From the NCBI GenBank assembly GCA_010015805.1, contig ML978129.1, positions 744,001 to 808,000 on the forward strand: a stretch of 64,000 nt of DNA, written 5' to 3'. The stretch is from Rhizodiscina lignyota. Its lineage: Eukaryota; Ascomycota; Dothideomycetes; Aulographales; Rhizodiscinaceae. Made by a program: the position numbers and the translations under genes. The notes beneath the pieces were generated by a model. It was given only the letters and a program-made list of their open reading frames with translations. It was not told where the DNA came from and did not search any database. This document shows, in pieces, positions 1 through 12,400 of the stretch (position 1 is its first letter; each line of letters starts with the position of its first letter).

Positions 1-143
1 CAATACGTTCCCTAAACCTCGCCAACGCTTCACACTCCGAAAGTCGTGACCTACATACATCAACGCAATACCTGGAGATCGATGTTTTGAACATTCAATC
101 TTTGGCGCCTAGACTATTCGGAGAAGAGAGATCTTTCAGGGGA

Positions 144-2959
144 ATGGCTTCCTCCATGTCTTCTCCGTACAAAATGGCGACAAATCAGAACGGCAAAACA
201 CCAACTACACAATCTCACACCTCAAACGCCTCGAAGATCTTAGAGAAGAAGACCTCGGGCATCCACCACATGCGTCGCTCTACTCCTGACTCTGAAGCTT
301 TGGCTTCTTCCGACGATGACCATGACCAGAACGCCCTATCACAGTCTGCGCACTCGGCACACTCTGCTCAAAGCGCAAATCTACCAAAACCTGCCCGCCG
401 CGCCTCATGGCTTAGCGAAGTCCAAGCAGGTTCCCAACAACGCAAGTTCTCTATCGGCTCCGCCTCCAATGTCCAGCCAGGTTCTGGCCCTTCGACTCCT
501 GCCCTTGAAGGTGGACCTGGTGGTTGGGGTGTTGGACCAGGCACCATGCGTCCTGGACCATGGTCCGGTGCATGGCAGAGAGAACCTCCAGCCCGTCTGG
601 TAGAAGACGTCCAAGTGGAGGGGTTTATGGGTCGTTATCCTCCCGATGACGATGCCTTGGTCTCACCGACCACCTACCAGTACCCAGGCGAGGACAATGA
701 TGGGTCGTTTCCTTTTCCCATTCCGATGCAGCCTGTAAGAAAGACTTTTCGCTCCCAGTCCTACTCCGTAGGACAAATGGAGGCAGAAGCAAATGCATCA
801 GCCGCCTCCTCAATAAACAACCCTACCATTGCCGCGGGTCACTCAAGAGCTGGAGGACACCAGCACCGCCCATCTCGACCAAGCATGCTTGGCGATGCCA
901 GCGCTGGAAGTGGTCGCCCTGTTCTAGGACAACTTCTTGAGGATGAAGATGATCCACCGCACTCACCTGTCGGCTATACAGGCGCAAACATACCACGTCC
1001 CAACCTTGGGAAGAACGAGCAATCTTCCAACCTCGCTTACGCAAGCTCCGCCTTGTTGAAGCAAGCTGCTGTTGAGAATGCCCTTGCGAAGCAAAGAATA
1101 TCTGGATCCTCAGGACTGGCTGCCTCTGCCGATCCTTACGCTAGGTTTGGTCTCGCTCAGCGTCCCCATCCTGGCATGGCCTCCGATTCCGCTGTTGATG
1201 ACTTGAGCGAAGGTTTGCAGACCCAAGATCCCAACCTTTCCATTGCATCGTCTCGAGAAGGCTCTTACACAATGCTAACATCACGTGCAGAACAAGACTA
1301 CGGAGATAATCGAAGGACTGAGGCGAAGAAGGCATTGTGGCAGACCTCGCTTGGCTTTGGTCCCGTGGATGATGGCTCTCAGAGCCGTCGCCACTCATTC
1401 GCGGAGGTTCCATCGAGGTCCCGCGCGATGTCTTCGTCTCTCCTGTCTCCACGAAGCCATGAAGGACTTGGACCCTCTGCATCTGGTCAACACGACATGG
1501 CAATCAATGATGACCGTAAGTCGCCAGTATTTCGTCTTAGTTCCGAAGATCAGTTTTCCCCAGAAGATTTTCGCGACAATTCTATACTATTTCGCATTGT
1601 CCGGCAAGAATTAGACAAGCAACCCTCTTTTGACCACACGTTCGCAGCACTGTACTTTCGCGGCATCATAACAGACCTACGAACACAGCAGGCAGCCGGC
1701 CAGACTGCTGCACTCCGCGATGCCGCTCATCGTGGCGCTGACGTATCGCAACTTGCGTCTATGAACCCATTTGCGGTACCAAGCGTCATTACAAACCCAC
1801 AGCCGGATCTCTACATCGTTACATTCAAATGCGCGCGCGCTGATGTGTACTACATTCCGGCAAACACTGGATTGCAGGTCAAAGTTGGAGATATGGTCGT
1901 CGTTGAAGGTGATCGTGGCATCGACCTTGGAACTGTCAGCCATGCTCGAATGAGCATGAGCGAGGCGAAGCAGCTAAAAGAGGCGGCAACAGATCAACAC
2001 TTCAACTGGCTGATGATGTTTTCAAGGACCATGCAGTCTGTCACTGGCACGACTCCCTCGACCGGTCTTCTCGCTAATTCGAATGGCGAGCGTCCCAGCG
2101 CTGTTGGAGGGATGGGTCCACGAGTCCCCTTGCCCCCAGCCAGTCAATCTCCCCACGCAGACCATGACATCCGACCCAAGATGATCCGTCGCTTAGCTCA
2201 AAACCATGAGATTCAAATGCTTCGCGACAAGGAGGGCGCCGAAGCCAAGGCAAAGCGAGTATGCCAAAGCAAGGTCAGCGACCACGGTTTGAATATGGAG
2301 ATCTTGGACGCAGAATTCCAATTGTAAGTTCTAATCTACAACTCCCTTTGTGTCCCGATAGTCCATACTGACTGCAGGACAGTGACTGGAAGAAGTTGAC
2401 CTACTTCTACTACGCTGAGTCCTATGTGAACTTCAACGAGCTGGTCACAGACCTTTTCAAGGTCTATAAGACACGCATCTGGATGTCCGCCATCAATCCG
2501 GCGTCGTTTGCCAGCCCCACTGGCGCACTAACTCAACCTGGCGCTGTTGTTCCTCCTGGCGCAACCACTCCCATATCACCCATCGGATCGCGAGAGAAAG
2601 GCCCACACCGTGCCACTAGCCGCGAGCCGATAATTCATGGTGAGGACACTGGACATCGCTATGTGCCATATACGTCCATGTATGGCCAAGTGCAAGCAGC
2701 TGCACCCATGCCGTTCAGCAGTCCATGGGCGCCATCGCCAGCGCCTCCTTTGCCACCACAAAACTTGGGATACGGATCACCAGACTCGCCGTATGCTGGC
2801 TACCCTCCAGCTCTCCCTCCCGGCCCTTTGGCCCAGTTCTACAACTTCCGAGAGCCACCGAATGCCGGCAGTCAATCCTACGCGCCTGGAGCTGCGATGA
2901 GTCAAGAGGACATGGCAAACCAGCTGCACAATCTTTCACTCGGTGCACAGCACCACTGA
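144..2959 (+). CDS. PSP1 C-terminal domain protein
   Basis: Exons 144-2323 and 2383-2959; the 59-nt intron has GTAAGT and ACAG ends and joins ...EFQF to DWKKLTYFYY in frame, giving 918 aa. The C-terminal PSP1 domain spans roughly residues 560-762 (DVYYIPANTGLQVKVGDMVV, then after the splice FNELVTDLFKVYKTRIWM). Before it lies a long Ser/Pro/Gly-rich, probably disordered region; after it a Pro/Tyr-rich tail with many PP motifs. In yeast PSP1 is a multicopy suppressor of DNA polymerase alpha mutations and is found in P-body type granules; a role here is inference from that family. The frame is open upstream to a TTG at 87, but the first in-frame ATG is 144. A further 5' exon left of the window cannot be excluded. 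Confidence 0.85.
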
Positions 2960-3875
2960 ACTCCTCATGATCTGAATTCAGGCAAAAACTTCAAGAATTT
3001 CACCACTTTCACACTCAAGATCTGAACGGCGCATGACTCATGCTTTCAACGACACGTTGCCAACTTTACTGCTTCACTCACCAAAGCGTTTAAAAGCGAG
3101 AAAAACGGGCTTTCAGCGTCTCACGATGCATCTCTGGATGTGGGCCAAAATATGACATTTCTCACGAAGGACTGACAGTGGCTACGAACTCGTGGCGTCA
3201 CCATGGCTTTCAACTTGCGATGTTACTGCTTTCTTTCTCACGGCCTTCTTTGCTCTTGAGACACTGCTTCGGAAGGGAATGTAATGACGGGTGGGATTTC
3301 TTTCTCTGTTTTTGCCTTTACTCTTGACGATCTTTGCTCTCTTGCTCTCTTGCTCTCTCGAGACTTTGCTTGCACTCGCTGCGCACTTGCGAAGCGATGA
3401 AGAGAATGAGAGGAAAATACTGCTCTCGGGACCCACTTTGGAGGAGAACAAAGAACGGGACAGCTTTGCGAGAGATACTATAGGCCAGGAGAAGCCTCAA
3501 AACATGTATTTAACTTAACGGAGGCAAAATTGCAAGTTGCTTGCTTTAAATTCGATTTTGAAATCACCTCACTTCACCGCGTGATGTGCGTAAGTCATGT
3601 TGCCTGACCTCGATCGCGCCTGCCTTTTTCACGGCAGACGGCCACTCACTCTGATGATAACGCAAAAACAACTCTCAATAATCGACGTGCGCTTATTCCT
3701 ATGCACTTCAAGTCGATACATAAAGTTGCTCCCGCATATTCCAAAACCTGCCGTAGGTCTTCAGCGTACGCGGATGACTCTGTGCAAAGTCTTGACGCAC
3801 ACTTTAATCCTGTATACTATGCGTAGGCAACGGAACACTACTCCTTATCCATAGTTCTCCTATTATTCACGAACA
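2960..3875. other. intergenic region, no gene seen
   Basis: Holds the 3' flank of the PSP1 gene and the 5' flank of the next gene. Open frames here are short, overlap each other on both strands and resemble no family. The only clear structure is the octamer tandem repeat at 3334-3357. Confidence 0.6.
3334..3357. repeat. tandem repeat of octamer TTGCTCTC, three copies
   Basis: Three perfect head-to-tail copies of TTGCTCTC lie in a pyrimidine-rich stretch. It looks like a small slippage-derived microsatellite with no evident function. Confidence 0.85.
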
Positions 3876-4968
3876 ATGTCCTCGGAAACGCGTCAAAAAT
3901 CCTCACTGCGGGGTTCTCGCTCATACGACGCCACTTCAAGCGATGACGACGACGATCCAGGCAGAACCGAAAGCCAGTGAGGAATTTTGAGACTTGGATT
4001 GCTAGCACACCTACTCATTGACACTTGCGCGTGCGTTAGGCAAATACTCGCAAACGCAAAAGCGGCGACCAAGGCAAGAGAGAAGGACGAGTTCGCCGCA
4101 CAGTCTCGAGACAGAATCCAGGGAGACAGCGCAGAGTTCGAAAAGCTGATAACAGATCGGAGCAATCATGCGTACGACCAGTCATACCTCTCATACAGTA
4201 GAGAAACTAATGATATTAGTCGACTGATGGACGCGAAGATTGAAGATTTCGTTCGAATGGGAATATCGGCGGTCTCGGCAGCCTCTTTACACTCGCCTTC
4301 AAGCTCGAGAAGCAACCGTGATACGAACACTGCATCGGACAGCAGCTCGCGGTTTCTGTTCAGCGCGGCTGATTCGGTTCTCAAAGCATCAGCCAGATTG
4401 ATGGAAAAATATGCCAACATTAACGAGCTACTTAAGAAGGGACGCGCCCTGATCGAGCAGGACATTCAGAGATTAACACAGACCGGCAAAGCTATCGTGA
4501 TGCGGCGACTGGAAAGAGTCGTTGAGACTAAAACGAGAAACGAGAATATGAATGAGGAGACAGACTCCGTCACAGACAAAGAAAGCACGGGCAAGCTTCA
4601 GCGATAGCAAGCCTGTCGACCAGACATTGCTACACATGCTAAGGAACACGGAAAGGGGCGTGCGAAGGATCACAAAGGATCTGCCATCGGACTGACCGAG
4701 GCATCACATCCTTGACATCTGCCTTGAAGATTCTACGGACAAGGCGAGGCCCTTCTTGAACAAAACCCAAAGGACATCTGAGGTTTGTGGAGAGTTTGAA
4801 ACACCCTTCTTGTTTCGATACGCCGTTTACGAGTATTTCTTGTCCTTTCTGTCATGCTCTTTGAAAAGTTCCGGCTTCCGAACAATGCTTCAGACTTTGC
4901 ATGAACTATCATCCACTATCTCCCAGATTAAGGATGCCGTTCGTCGGAAGGAATATGACCCCAAATAG
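3876..4968 (+). pseudogene. unrecognised gene, probably decayed
   Basis: ATG at 3876 opens an acidic Ser/Asp-rich start (DATSSDDDDDPGRTES); a 63-nt intron (3977-4039, GTGAGG..TTAG) joins it in phase to a second exon that is open to TAG at 4605-4607, which would encode 222 aa. That part is helical and charged, with a possible amphipathic segment (LMEKYANINELLKKGRALIE). Protein-like sequence continues beyond the stop in another frame: SKPVDQTLLHMLRNTERGVR, then a TGA near 4694, then the same frame runs on to TAG at 4968. No canonical intron repairs the frame change and the TGA. I read this as a host gene with at least one frameshift and one nonsense change, or as a short 222-aa gene followed by unrelated sequence. 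I do not recognise the family. Confidence 0.4.
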
Positions 4969-6176
4969 TACTGATAATCTTTGTTGCGAAGATCGATCGG
5001 TCAACTAAGCTATTCTCCTGGAAACGGTATCGACTTCCGTTTCAAAACACTTGCACATTGGTCTGAAGAATGCTTTTTGTCTTCTTATTGCTTTATAGAT
5101 GGTGAGGTTCCATCGTGACTTGCCAGTTTTGTTGTCAATTTCCGAGCCGTGCGGCAGATTTCTACGCCCACACGCCACCTTTGTACATAGCGTCTCTCCA
5201 CAACCACGGTTTGAAAGGTCCATCATTGCGAATTCGGGTCGCTCCGCAAATTCGGTCGTCGCCAATCTCCCGTAAGCGAAAAGATTGCCAAAGCCGCCGG
5301 CAGATTTTCCCAGATTTTCAGCAGGGCTCGTGGGTTGTTCTGGGCACCTGAGAAGCTGTGTGTTCTGGCAGCAAAATCCTTGTACGCCAACGATGATTGG
5401 CCAGAGGACGAAAGAGCCTCCCGGCGCTGAAACCCTCCCTTGGCGCTTCCGAACTTTAAGGACTCTTAACAACGCCTTCGTGCGACGAATGCGACGAATG
5501 AAGCTCCCAGGACAGCTTTTGCTCCTGAAACAATCGAAGCTGGGTCTTCCCTCTTCCTTCCTTGCCACGGAGTTGGAATCGGCTATCACCTGCTATGTGT
5601 GGGCAGTGCCGATGATTGCTCGCTGCTGGCGCGGCCCTTGGGACTTTTGTTTCTACGGCGTTTCACGAAACCTATGATTGCAGGCCAATGTCCCTACCTG
5701 TTTATACCAAACGTCCAGCGCCACGAATGACAAGGAGCCGACAGCCTACCGGAAGTCACGCTGGATGTTCCTGCATGGATTCTTTCGGGGGCTTTCGTTG
5801 TCTCTCCCACTGACAGAGCAAAGATTCTGTACCTCTGAAATGGCCATGTGGGCCTGAGTTGCAGAAACAAGCCTTTTGGCGTGCCCTGAATACCCACTTC
5901 CGGTGATCAGATTGTTCCAGGCTCGACTTGACAGTGTGCCGAATGAGCATTTGCAATGCAACTTTAGACAATAGGGTGGTGACTGCCTAGCGGGCTTGAC
6001 CACCCCCTTTCACCCTATATACATATCGGCGAGTTGTCACCATGGCGTCTTTCTTCACTCCATTCGATTTCCAGCTACGTGGTGAAAAGCTGCCGGGCCT
6101 CTTTTTCGTTCTCTTTTATTCTTCATTCCTTTGCTCGCCGTGCCTTAGTTGCATAGCATCCACTCCTTAAACAACC
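4969..6176. other. intergenic region, probably the GH16 promoter side
   Basis: Contains overlapping short open frames on both strands (the longest, 194 codons, is on the minus strand at 5005-5589) with no recognisable domain. The right end has a TATATA run at 6016-6021 and a pyrimidine-rich leader before the ATG at 6177. I see no gene. Confidence 0.55.
6016..6021 (+). promoter_or_regulatory. TATA-like box of the GH16 gene
   Basis: TATATA lies about 155 bases before the start codon and is followed by a CT-rich leader, a common fungal core promoter arrangement. An ATG at about 6042 lies between it and the gene, so the transcript might carry an upstream ATG. Position and composition only. Confidence 0.4.
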
Positions 6177-7744
6177 ATGCAGTTCTACACACTCCTTACC
6201 ACTCTTGCGCTCGTCAAGTCTGGCATAGCCGGCTATGCCATTCAGGATGATTACGGCGCCTCGGACTTCTTTGGCATGTTCGATTTTTTCACTGATAGCG
6301 ATCCGACTCACGGATACGGTGAGGAATGCTGGGACCCTGCAATTATGTGCGGCGCTGATCATAGAAACAGTCGAGTATGTCGATCAGGGAACGGCCCAGA
6401 GCAGCGGCTTGATCAACTCCTCCTCGAACAGCATCTACATCGGCGTGGACTCTACCAACACGGCTGGCTCAAATGGCAGGAATTCAGTTCGCCTCACCAG
6501 CACGGCGTCTTACAACGACGGTCTCGTCATTCTCGACCTCGCCCACATGCCTGGCAGTGTCTGCGGCACCTGGCCAGCATTCTGGCTGGTTGGGCCAAAC
6601 TGGCCCAACAAGTAAGCTTTGTCTCCGTACCCCCTTTAAATCCATCTGCTTATTGTCTTGATAGCGGCGAGATCGATATCATCGAAGGCGTCAACTCGCA
6701 GCAGTCCAACGCGATGACTCTCCACACTGGCCCGGGATGCAGCATCTCCTCCAGCGGCGATTTCAGCGGCAGCGTCTCCACTACAAACTGTGATGTCAAC
6801 GCTGCCGGGCAGGCGCAGAACGCTGGCTGCTCGATCGACACAAACGACGACTCGACCTATGGGGATGGGTTCAACAACGCGAACGGCGGTGTGTATGCTA
6901 CGGAGTGGACCTCGGACTCCATCAGCATCTACCACTGGCCTCGTTCTCAGATCCCATCGGACATCACCAGCGGCTCCCCCGATCCAAGCGGCTGGGGCAC
7001 TCCGCTCGCGCAGTTCAGCGGCTCCTGCGACATCTCCAGCGCGTTCAAGGACATGCAGATTGTCTTCGACCTCACCTTCTGTAAGCAATGCCGTGCACAG
7101 CCATGTTTGTCGGCTACTGACCTGTTGCAGGCGGCGACTGGGCCGGCAACGTGTGGAGCTCCGACTCCACCTGCAGCTCCAAGGCAGACACCTGCCAGGA
7201 CTATGTGCAGAACAACCCGTCTGCGTTCACCGACTCGTACTGGGAGATCAACTCGTTGAAGGTCTACCAGTCTGGCGGCTCGTACGTCGAGTCGCAGGCC
7301 GAGGCTTCTCCGGCCAGCTCGAAGCAGGCGCTCCCTGCCACAACCCTCCAGACGTCTGCAAAGGTTGCTCCGTCTACATCGTCTACGACTTCGACTCCGG
7401 CCCCTGCGCCGCCGACGCCTACTCCCGCGCCTCCTGCCTCATCTCAGACCACTTCCGTAAGCTCTTCCAAATCCTACTCAAGTGTCATCTTCACACTTCC
7501 GCGTTCCTCCTCGACCAATTCCGTCTTCAAGAAAGCTAGCTAACACCCACCTCTATAGTCTCCCGCAGAGTCTTCCCCCGCCGCCACCGTGCAGAAGGGC
7601 CAGCCGCTCCAGTTTGGCTGGTTCGGCGAGGGCAGCGACGGCATCCCCAACAGCAAGAAGGAGAAGCACCGTCGGCATGTTGAGCGCCACTTGCAGGCGC
7701 ACCAGCGCCGATTCGCGCACAGCCATGCGCATGGCATGATCTGA
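6177..7744 (+). CDS. secreted GH16 endo-1,3(4)-beta-glucanase-like protein
   Basis: Five exons: 6177-6318, 6371-6611, 6665-7080, 7131-7456, 7559-7744 (introns of 52, 53, 50 and 102 nt), 436 aa. Residues 1 to about 19 form a signal peptide ([19 protein letters not shown]). The GH16 active-site signature EIDIIE sits at residues 130-135 and is assembled across the second splice; E130 is the expected nucleophile and E135 the acid/base. THGYVEYVDQ and [15 protein letters not shown] are further family motifs. It should hydrolyse beta-1,3/1,4-glucan outside the cell or in the wall. After the catalytic domain come a Ser/Thr/Pro linker (about 318-375) and a basic, His-rich tail. Retention of the last intron would instead end the protein at 7543 after a Ser-rich stretch, so the C terminus is the least certain part. 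Confidence 0.88.
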
Positions 7745-8187
7745 GTGTCTGCCTCTGCGTACAGCAGGCGACGCGTTGAATGGAACTTTGATGCGTCGGC
7801 TTGGCGTACAGAGCGCTCGCACTTGAACGATGGGATACGGGCGAAATGGAAAAAGGGATTTCATTCTACTGTATATACTTGAAACATGGCTTGGGACTTT
7901 AGAATTGGGCATTGCGGCATTGCGCCGGGGTCTGGGATGGCATACATATCATCGGCAAAAGTGTCGATATATACGAGAAATCTACGAAGAATATCTTATG
8001 CCGAGATCAGTGGTGCTTCTCTTCGCACGTAGATGCAAGCCCGACTAATCGTTCGTAGCGATTGCCTATTGCTATGCCATAGTAAAGATCATCAAATCGT
8101 CCCTAGTGAATGCGTATCGAATCCAGAACGCCACCAATGCAGTCTTGCGTTTACCTTGTGCTGACGTAACAACGTCCTATGGGTTAT
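7745..8187. other. convergent intergenic region
   Basis: Shared 3' flank of the GH16 gene (+) and the CIA2-like gene (-). I see no coding or repeat structure. Confidence 0.6.
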
Positions 8188-9469
8188 TTATTCATTGACA
8201 TTATCACATCCCTCGAGCATTTTCCTAATGACGCCCATCAACGTCCCATTCTCCAGCGCAGCAGCTACCCTCTCCTTATCGCCCAGTTGCTTATTCACCT
8301 GGTCGGCTGTGCTGTGCGTGCCCTCTTTGATCCGCACGTCGATTCTGAAGCGCGGAGGCAGCGCCTGCTCCAATCGGACTCGGACACCGAGACCGATGAC
8401 CGTGGCAAGCGAACAGTGCGTGATTGTTGGGGTGATGAGGACACGCACGGTGGAGATCCGGGACGCCGTGGACGCAGGAGGCACGATGTGGATGTCTGGC
8501 AGGTTGACGACGGCGAGGGACCCTAGAGTTAGGGGATGTTCTGGATCAGAGATGGGCGCGATGAGGTCTGCAAGATGTGAGTGTTAGCATGTGATAACAG
8601 CATGACGACTTCCGCGGAAACGGCGGCTAGCATGAAAAATCCTGTAAAAAGTTCAATGCTCGATGGTGTCGGTGTGCGCAGAGACTTGTCGTTGGGACGT
8701 CGTCGGCCGGCATGAGGCGAAATAGAATGGACCCGCGCGCCGCTGCAAAGCGCGTGTAAGGCACTGCAAGCAACAAACGGCGAGATCTGAGACTGTTTAA
8801 GAGTTTGGGGGCCGGCGGATTAAGAAGGAGCATATCGGCCTAGGCACGCTTTCGGAATGGCGATGCGCACCAGATCGCTGCGTGCGCTTGCCGAGAGGCA
8901 AGGCTTGATGGGGAGCGAAGTGGCATCCACGATCCAGGGTGGCAGCTGCGCGAAGCGAGATTCGAATCGACGAGGAGAGGCCGACGCCTGTGCAATGCGC
9001 GCAGCTTTGGTGGAGAAGTAACGTAAAGCCATGGCACGATGGCATGGTGTGATTGAGCGTGTTTCGAAGGAAGAGGTCTTGTGCTCGTGCGAGTTTGAGA
9101 GAGTACATACGATGGGCCTGGGGACCGGGATGCGGAGAGTGCGGAATGGAATTTTGTGATTGGGAGGAGGGAGGAAAAGACAGAAGGCATACCGTAAATC
9201 TCTTGCTCATCAATCTCCTCCAGCACGTCATCGTCGCCAAAGTCGGAGGAGGATGGTGAGGAAGCGTCAGAGTCGACAGGCAGAGGTGCAGCAAAGGGGT
9301 CGTAGGCATGGGAGGAGCGCGCGATTGCGGGGATGAGTCCGTCAAACAGGCCTGTTCCTCCGTCCGTGCGCCGTTTGATGGAGGAGATGTTGTCGGACTG
9401 CCGACGGCGGGTGGGAAGGTCGGAGGGATTGATGATGGTCGGGTTGGCGTTGTCCTTGTCCGGGTCCAT
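8188..9469 (-). CDS. CIA2: MIP18/CIA2-family cytosolic iron-sulfur assembly factor
   Basis: Exons on the minus strand: 9469-9193 and 8567-8188, 218 aa. The join (GTATGC donor, TTGCAG acceptor, phase 1) restores the conserved EIDEQEIYDLIAPISDPEHP. Residues from about 85 to the end form the DUF59/MIP18 domain (TLGSLAVVNLPDIHI, ITPTITHCSLATVIGLGVRV); the Cys in THCS matches the conserved reactive Cys of this family. The N-terminal NPTIINPSDLPTRR is typical of fungal homologues. The protein acts in the CIA targeting complex that delivers Fe-S clusters to cytosolic and nuclear enzymes such as DNA polymerases and helicases. The 625-nt intron is about ten times longer than others in this window; no convincing extra exon was found in it. 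Confidence 0.9.
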
Positions 9470-12400
9470 GGTGCGCGGGAGGGCAGCAGACGTGAGTGGC
9501 GAGTGTCGCGAGCGCGATATGCCTGCCGGACGTCGTCTGATGTGGATGTCGCGTTGCCGAGTTGCGATGTGCTGCTTGACGGAGGCTGTGATGCGCTGGT
9601 GGAAGATTCGATGCGGGAGATCAGGAGGAATATTACGATCTGGAGCAGCGGTGCGTGATGACTGATATCAGATGGGCCGGGATGGGGATGATAGATGATG
9701 GAGGAGCATAAGGCGTAGCGTGGTTGTCCGTCGCACTGACGGCAGCATAAAGGAGGAGAAGGTTTTACACAACAGCAACAGTCAAACGGCAGGCAGTGCT
9801 CTGCAGGGTCCACGCGGAGCCAAGATGCTTCCCATGGAGCTGGGAATGGCCCGCGATGCCCATGACTGAAACGCGAGCAGTGCATGAGACGAGAGTGGAC
9901 CGGCAACTTACCGACCAACGGCAGGCAGTGCGGAGTGTTTCGCTCGCTCCCCTTTCCTACAACTACACTCACCTGCGTGCCGGGGCCGGGCAGCGCACCC
10001 TGCCGCGCATCTCCGACTCCATCTCCTGCTTGCGAGATATGGCGACCGGGAAGCTGCTGGCTTTGCCAATTGCGTCGATTACTTAAGCCAGCATCCGCCG
10101 GAGACGCCGAAATCACGAGCACGCGGCGGCCGGATTCGTCAACGCGAGCCTCCAACTCGCCGGCCGCCTCTGAAACGCGCTGCAACCAGAATGTTTCCAT
10201 TATTCCGATGACGTCCAGCTTTTCCGCTATCATCGCGACATACGCGTGAGCACAGCATTCACCCATTTCTCCCAAGTGCTGGTTACATGAATCTGCGTCG
10301 GTAGGTACGTAACGGCTCCACCAGCCTCTCTTCCACGCCGCACATCAAACAGTCGCGCTCGCCTCGGCTCATGCCCCAGAGCCTTTATCCGCCGTCCATC
10401 GTCTTGATATCGATTTCTGATCTGCCCCTGGATGCCCAGGTCTCGCGTGAAATGAAGGCCGGCCCAGGCGACAGCTGGACGGTAGCGAGCCTGGCGACTC
10501 AATAATCGTCAATACCTGCACCTCCGCATTCCGTTGAGCCACAGCCGGCAGCCTCGATCCTTCGGCGAGCAGACGTTCGTTGAAATTGCGTCGACGCACA
10601 ATTCGGGCGGTTTGCGTGCGTTGCACTCTTACTGACTAGACTCCGGCTCACGGCGCCCCTGCTTCGCGTGTCACTCCAGCGTCCGCCACGCGTGCCGTCC
10701 GCACAAGGCTGCTGCACAATGACCTCGTGCAGCTCCCTCTCATTGCTCCGTCCCGCTGCTTGGGCGCGCCATCCATGTTTTCTAGAAGATTTCTATGCAC
10801 CCTCTTAAGTGCTGACCTCGGACGAAAAGGGAGACGAACTGTGCCAGCAGCCCTGATCCTACCCTCCCACGAGCCCGCCAGGTTCCACTTCTGACGCCCT
10901 CTGTTTTGGGCAGTTGCTCCGCGCATGCTGGATTGGTGCAATCACCTGAGGCAAGAGACGTTCGTTTCCTCTCTTCACTGTAAGAAGCCATCATGTCTTG
11001 CTATGTATGACATGTACGCACTTGCATGTCGGCAGAATCGGTCTGATACAAGGTGCGCTCTCGCACTCCGATCGCTCGTCGGCACGCCGCCGCTGCGTAT
11101 CATCTGGTGTTTTACCATTGCGCGCCAGCTCCTTCAATCTGTCTTCATACTCGCACACCGTTCCTTCTGTCGCGTGCCCAGCATTGCCTGCGGGAAACAT
11201 GCTTCCTCGCTCCAGTGTTTGCTGTGTCCTCGCGTAGCTATTGTAGGTACATTCTAAAACGAAGGATCCCAATGTCATTGTATCCCCTGACAGCGAGTCT
11301 CTGGTCCCTTACCGAGCATGTGCCAGCCCTACGAGAGAGCACCACTCGCAGCTGGAGGAATACATGCTGGGCCAAATAGGCTTTGGGGGCCGCGGCAGCG
11401 TCATGTCATGTCAGCCTCTGCTCGCCTCTCTGGAATCATGACGATAGCCGCACTACACACGTACATCTTGTTGCTATCTTACACCCAATACTCCCAAAGT
11501 GGGAACGAGGCATGCTTAAGTGCTTAGGGCTGCGCCGTGAGCCCTAAGCAAGGCCAAACACTATCTTTCCACCGTTAGCCGAAGTTGCGAAGTCCCGGAG
11601 CTTTTGTGTTCGCTGCACCCTCCATCTGCCGCCTCCACATTTTGATCTACGAAGGCCAAGCACCTTTATGCGAGGCGCCGTTTAGAGTGTTACATTAGGC
11701 CTTCTGACGTTGCTTGAGGCAATTTTCCAGCCACTCTGCCACTCGCTCGAGCGACACTGGGTCCACGCTCTCGCTTTTGCTTTCGTATGTGGAGCAGTGG
11801 GCCCACCCAGCTCTTGGGCAATGCAGCAAGGGGAAAAGCGGCGCCGATCATTGGGCAGAGGCATGGATGCAAACATGCACCAGCCAATGCACCGTTTAGA
11901 CATTTTGCGGGAGCAACCCAATCGCCTCTGCCTAGCACCGTTCGGCTGGACGTCTGCTGGCCCGAGTGGCCGTCGGCATACGACTTGTGCGATGAGAAGA
12001 ATTGAAGAGCGGCCAGGCACGAGAGGAGAAGAGAAGGCCATCAACTCAGGCAGAGCATGCGCGCACCCCAGCTGCTGCGACAGCCTGGGCTGGCCTCATA
12101 CCGAGTGTATAGAAAGTCGCTGAGAGCCATTGATAATCACACAACCAACACCCATGACACATACCCACACCCAAGCATCGCTCCAAGCCATCGTTACGCC
12201 AACCTCACCGTTGCGCTATGCTGCCCCCCGACACCCTGCCATCTCGACATCTGCCCCAGGGGCGGCGTGCTAGGGAGACCCGGGCGCCCTCAGGGCTTCC
12301 AGGTGCGCAGCTCGTGGTTTGCGGTGTGCGGGTGGCTCCCATCGGCTGCGCGCTTACGACTGCTCGAATCGCGGCGCACGCACAGCCTTTGCATTCGCAT

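Noticed and set aside
5005-5589. 194-codon minus-strand open frame
   Set aside because: Arg/Cys-rich with no domain, no splice partner and overlapping frames on the other strand; judged a chance frame.
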